NCBI RefSeq assembly: GCF_000230835.1
Contig: NZ_CM001240.1
Span: 1,186,501 to 1,250,500 of the forward strand
Length of the DNA stretch: 64,000 nt
Source: Clostridium sp. DL-VIII
GTDB lineage: Bacteria; Bacillota; Clostridia; Clostridiales; Clostridiaceae
Reading direction: 5' to 3'
Made by a program: the position numbers and the translations under genes. Below are positions 63,500-64,000 of this stretch, piece by piece. The notes beneath the pieces are model-generated. The model did no database searches, was not told the DNA's origin, and worked only from the letters and a program-made list of their open reading frames with translations. The stretch's first letter is position 1. Each line of letters begins with the position of its first letter.

Positions 63500-64000
63500 T
63501 TAACGTATAAAGTTAGTAGCAACTCTAGGTTCTTTTTCTGGTAATGAGACTCCAGCCTTTTTTCCTGCTTCTATAGATTTTAGAAGCCATGCCATGTTTC
63601 TACCTAAAACTCTCATAGTTTGCATTCCCTCTAAATCCTGCCTTACTTCTTCAGGAGTATTTCCATGAACCATATTCCAGTATTGTGAAGATACAACTGG
63701 CATATTAGAAATTGTGAAATACTTATTTAATTGATCAAAAGCAGCAGTTGATCCACCACGACGGCAGCTTACGATTGCAGCACCAGGTTTTAATTGGAAT
63801 GTACTTCCTCCAGCAAAGAATGCTCTATCTAAAAATGATGTGATTGCACCAGATGGAGCTGCATAATGGACAGGTGAACCAAATATAAAGCCATCAGCCT
63901 CTTTAGCCTTTTCTAAAAAAGCATTTACAACATCATCGTTAAATACACATTTACCATCTCCATTTTTATGACAGCCTCCGCAACCTGCACATCCACGTAT
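63500..64000 (-). CDS. Flavodoxin-family NAD(P)H-dependent oxidoreductase (5' end truncated by the window)
   Basis: Read on the minus strand the frame is open from the window edge to TAA at 63500, about 166 codons visible. The visible start reads GCAGCGGCHKNGDGKC, the Cys-rich motif of iron-sulfur flavoprotein / NADPH-dependent FMN reductases. GFIFGSPVHYAAPSG and SCRRGGSTAAFDQLNKYF follow, both typical of the flavodoxin_2/FMN_red fold. The C-terminus ends RVATNFIR. It would bind FMN and reduce small acceptors. The start codon lies beyond 64000. Confidence 0.85.
   Translation of the reverse strand: MRGCAGCGGCHKNGDGKCVFNDDVVNAFLEKAKEADGFIFGSPVHYAAPSGAITSFLDRAFFAGGSTFQLKPGAAIVSCRRGGSTAAFDQLNKYFTISNMPVVSSQYWNMVHGNTPEEVRQDLEGMQTMRVLGRNMAWLLKSIEAGKKAGVSLPEKEPRVATNFIR

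Overview
The window is a low-GC, AT-rich chromosomal segment with ATG/GTG/TTG starts, strong AGGAGG-type ribosome sites and many hairpin-plus-T-run terminators. The proteins (LevR- and GlcT-type PTS regulators, class III fructose bisphosphatase, DUF1540, MupG/DUF871, NdpA, a T-box leuS) point to a saccharolytic Clostridium sensu stricto, probably near the solventogenic C. beijerinckii / C. saccharoperbutylacetonicum group. The species is inference. No phage, IS transposase, CRISPR array, rRNA or tRNA gene was seen.

Layout. 1-9.4 kb: end of a probable YhaO-type nuclease and a YhaN-like ATPase, a zinc-type ABC binding lipoprotein, a chemotaxis receptor without an external sensor domain, and leuS on the minus strand behind a leucine T-box. 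9.5-21.4 kb: SdpI-like protein, rpiA, a 2-hydroxyacid dehydrogenase, a divergent SDR / WYL-regulator pair around a shared palindrome, a histidine-rich protein with a histidine-rich sensor kinase and response regulator, cardiolipin synthase, an MFS protein and a DUF2334 lipoprotein. 21.6-30.8 kb: a nine-gene aromatic amino acid operon (aroB-aroA-aroC-pheA-aroE-aroK-aroQ-aroF-tyrA). 31-41.5 kb: ROK / GH1 / ROK genes, a DUF1540 mini-protein, nagA divergent from nagR-nagB, a second GntR regulator, fbp and a CYTH protein. 41.7-51.9 kb: two PTS systems. The first is a cellobiose-type PTS with MupG, behind a sigma-54 promoter and a LevR-type activator. The second is a glucose/GlcNAc-type PTS whose EIIA and EIICB genes diverge, each behind its own RAT/terminator leader, beside a GlcT-like antiterminator. 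52-64 kb: kdgT, an NdpA protein, an AraC regulator divergent from an FAD oxidoreductase plus hexuronate-type MFS transporter, an amino acid permease, a GntR regulator divergent from a 6-phospho-beta-glucosidase, and a truncated flavodoxin-family oxidoreductase.

Most striking observation: ahead of aroB is an unannotated 45-codon ORF (21768-21905) with its own consensus promoter and Shine-Dalgarno. Residues 13-32 hold 13 aromatic residues (8 Phe, 4 Tyr, 1 Trp). Its last codons contain a 9-nt segment complementary to the 5' arm of the intrinsic terminator that follows. These are the parts of a classical ribosome-mediated attenuator, here on the whole shikimate/Phe/Tyr operon of a Firmicute, where T-boxes are usual. 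Also notable are the mirrored RAT leaders, the sigma-54/LevR cel operon, the histidine-rich two-component locus, a dispersed palindromic repeat family (three copies) and a possible short RNA at about 47.9 kb.
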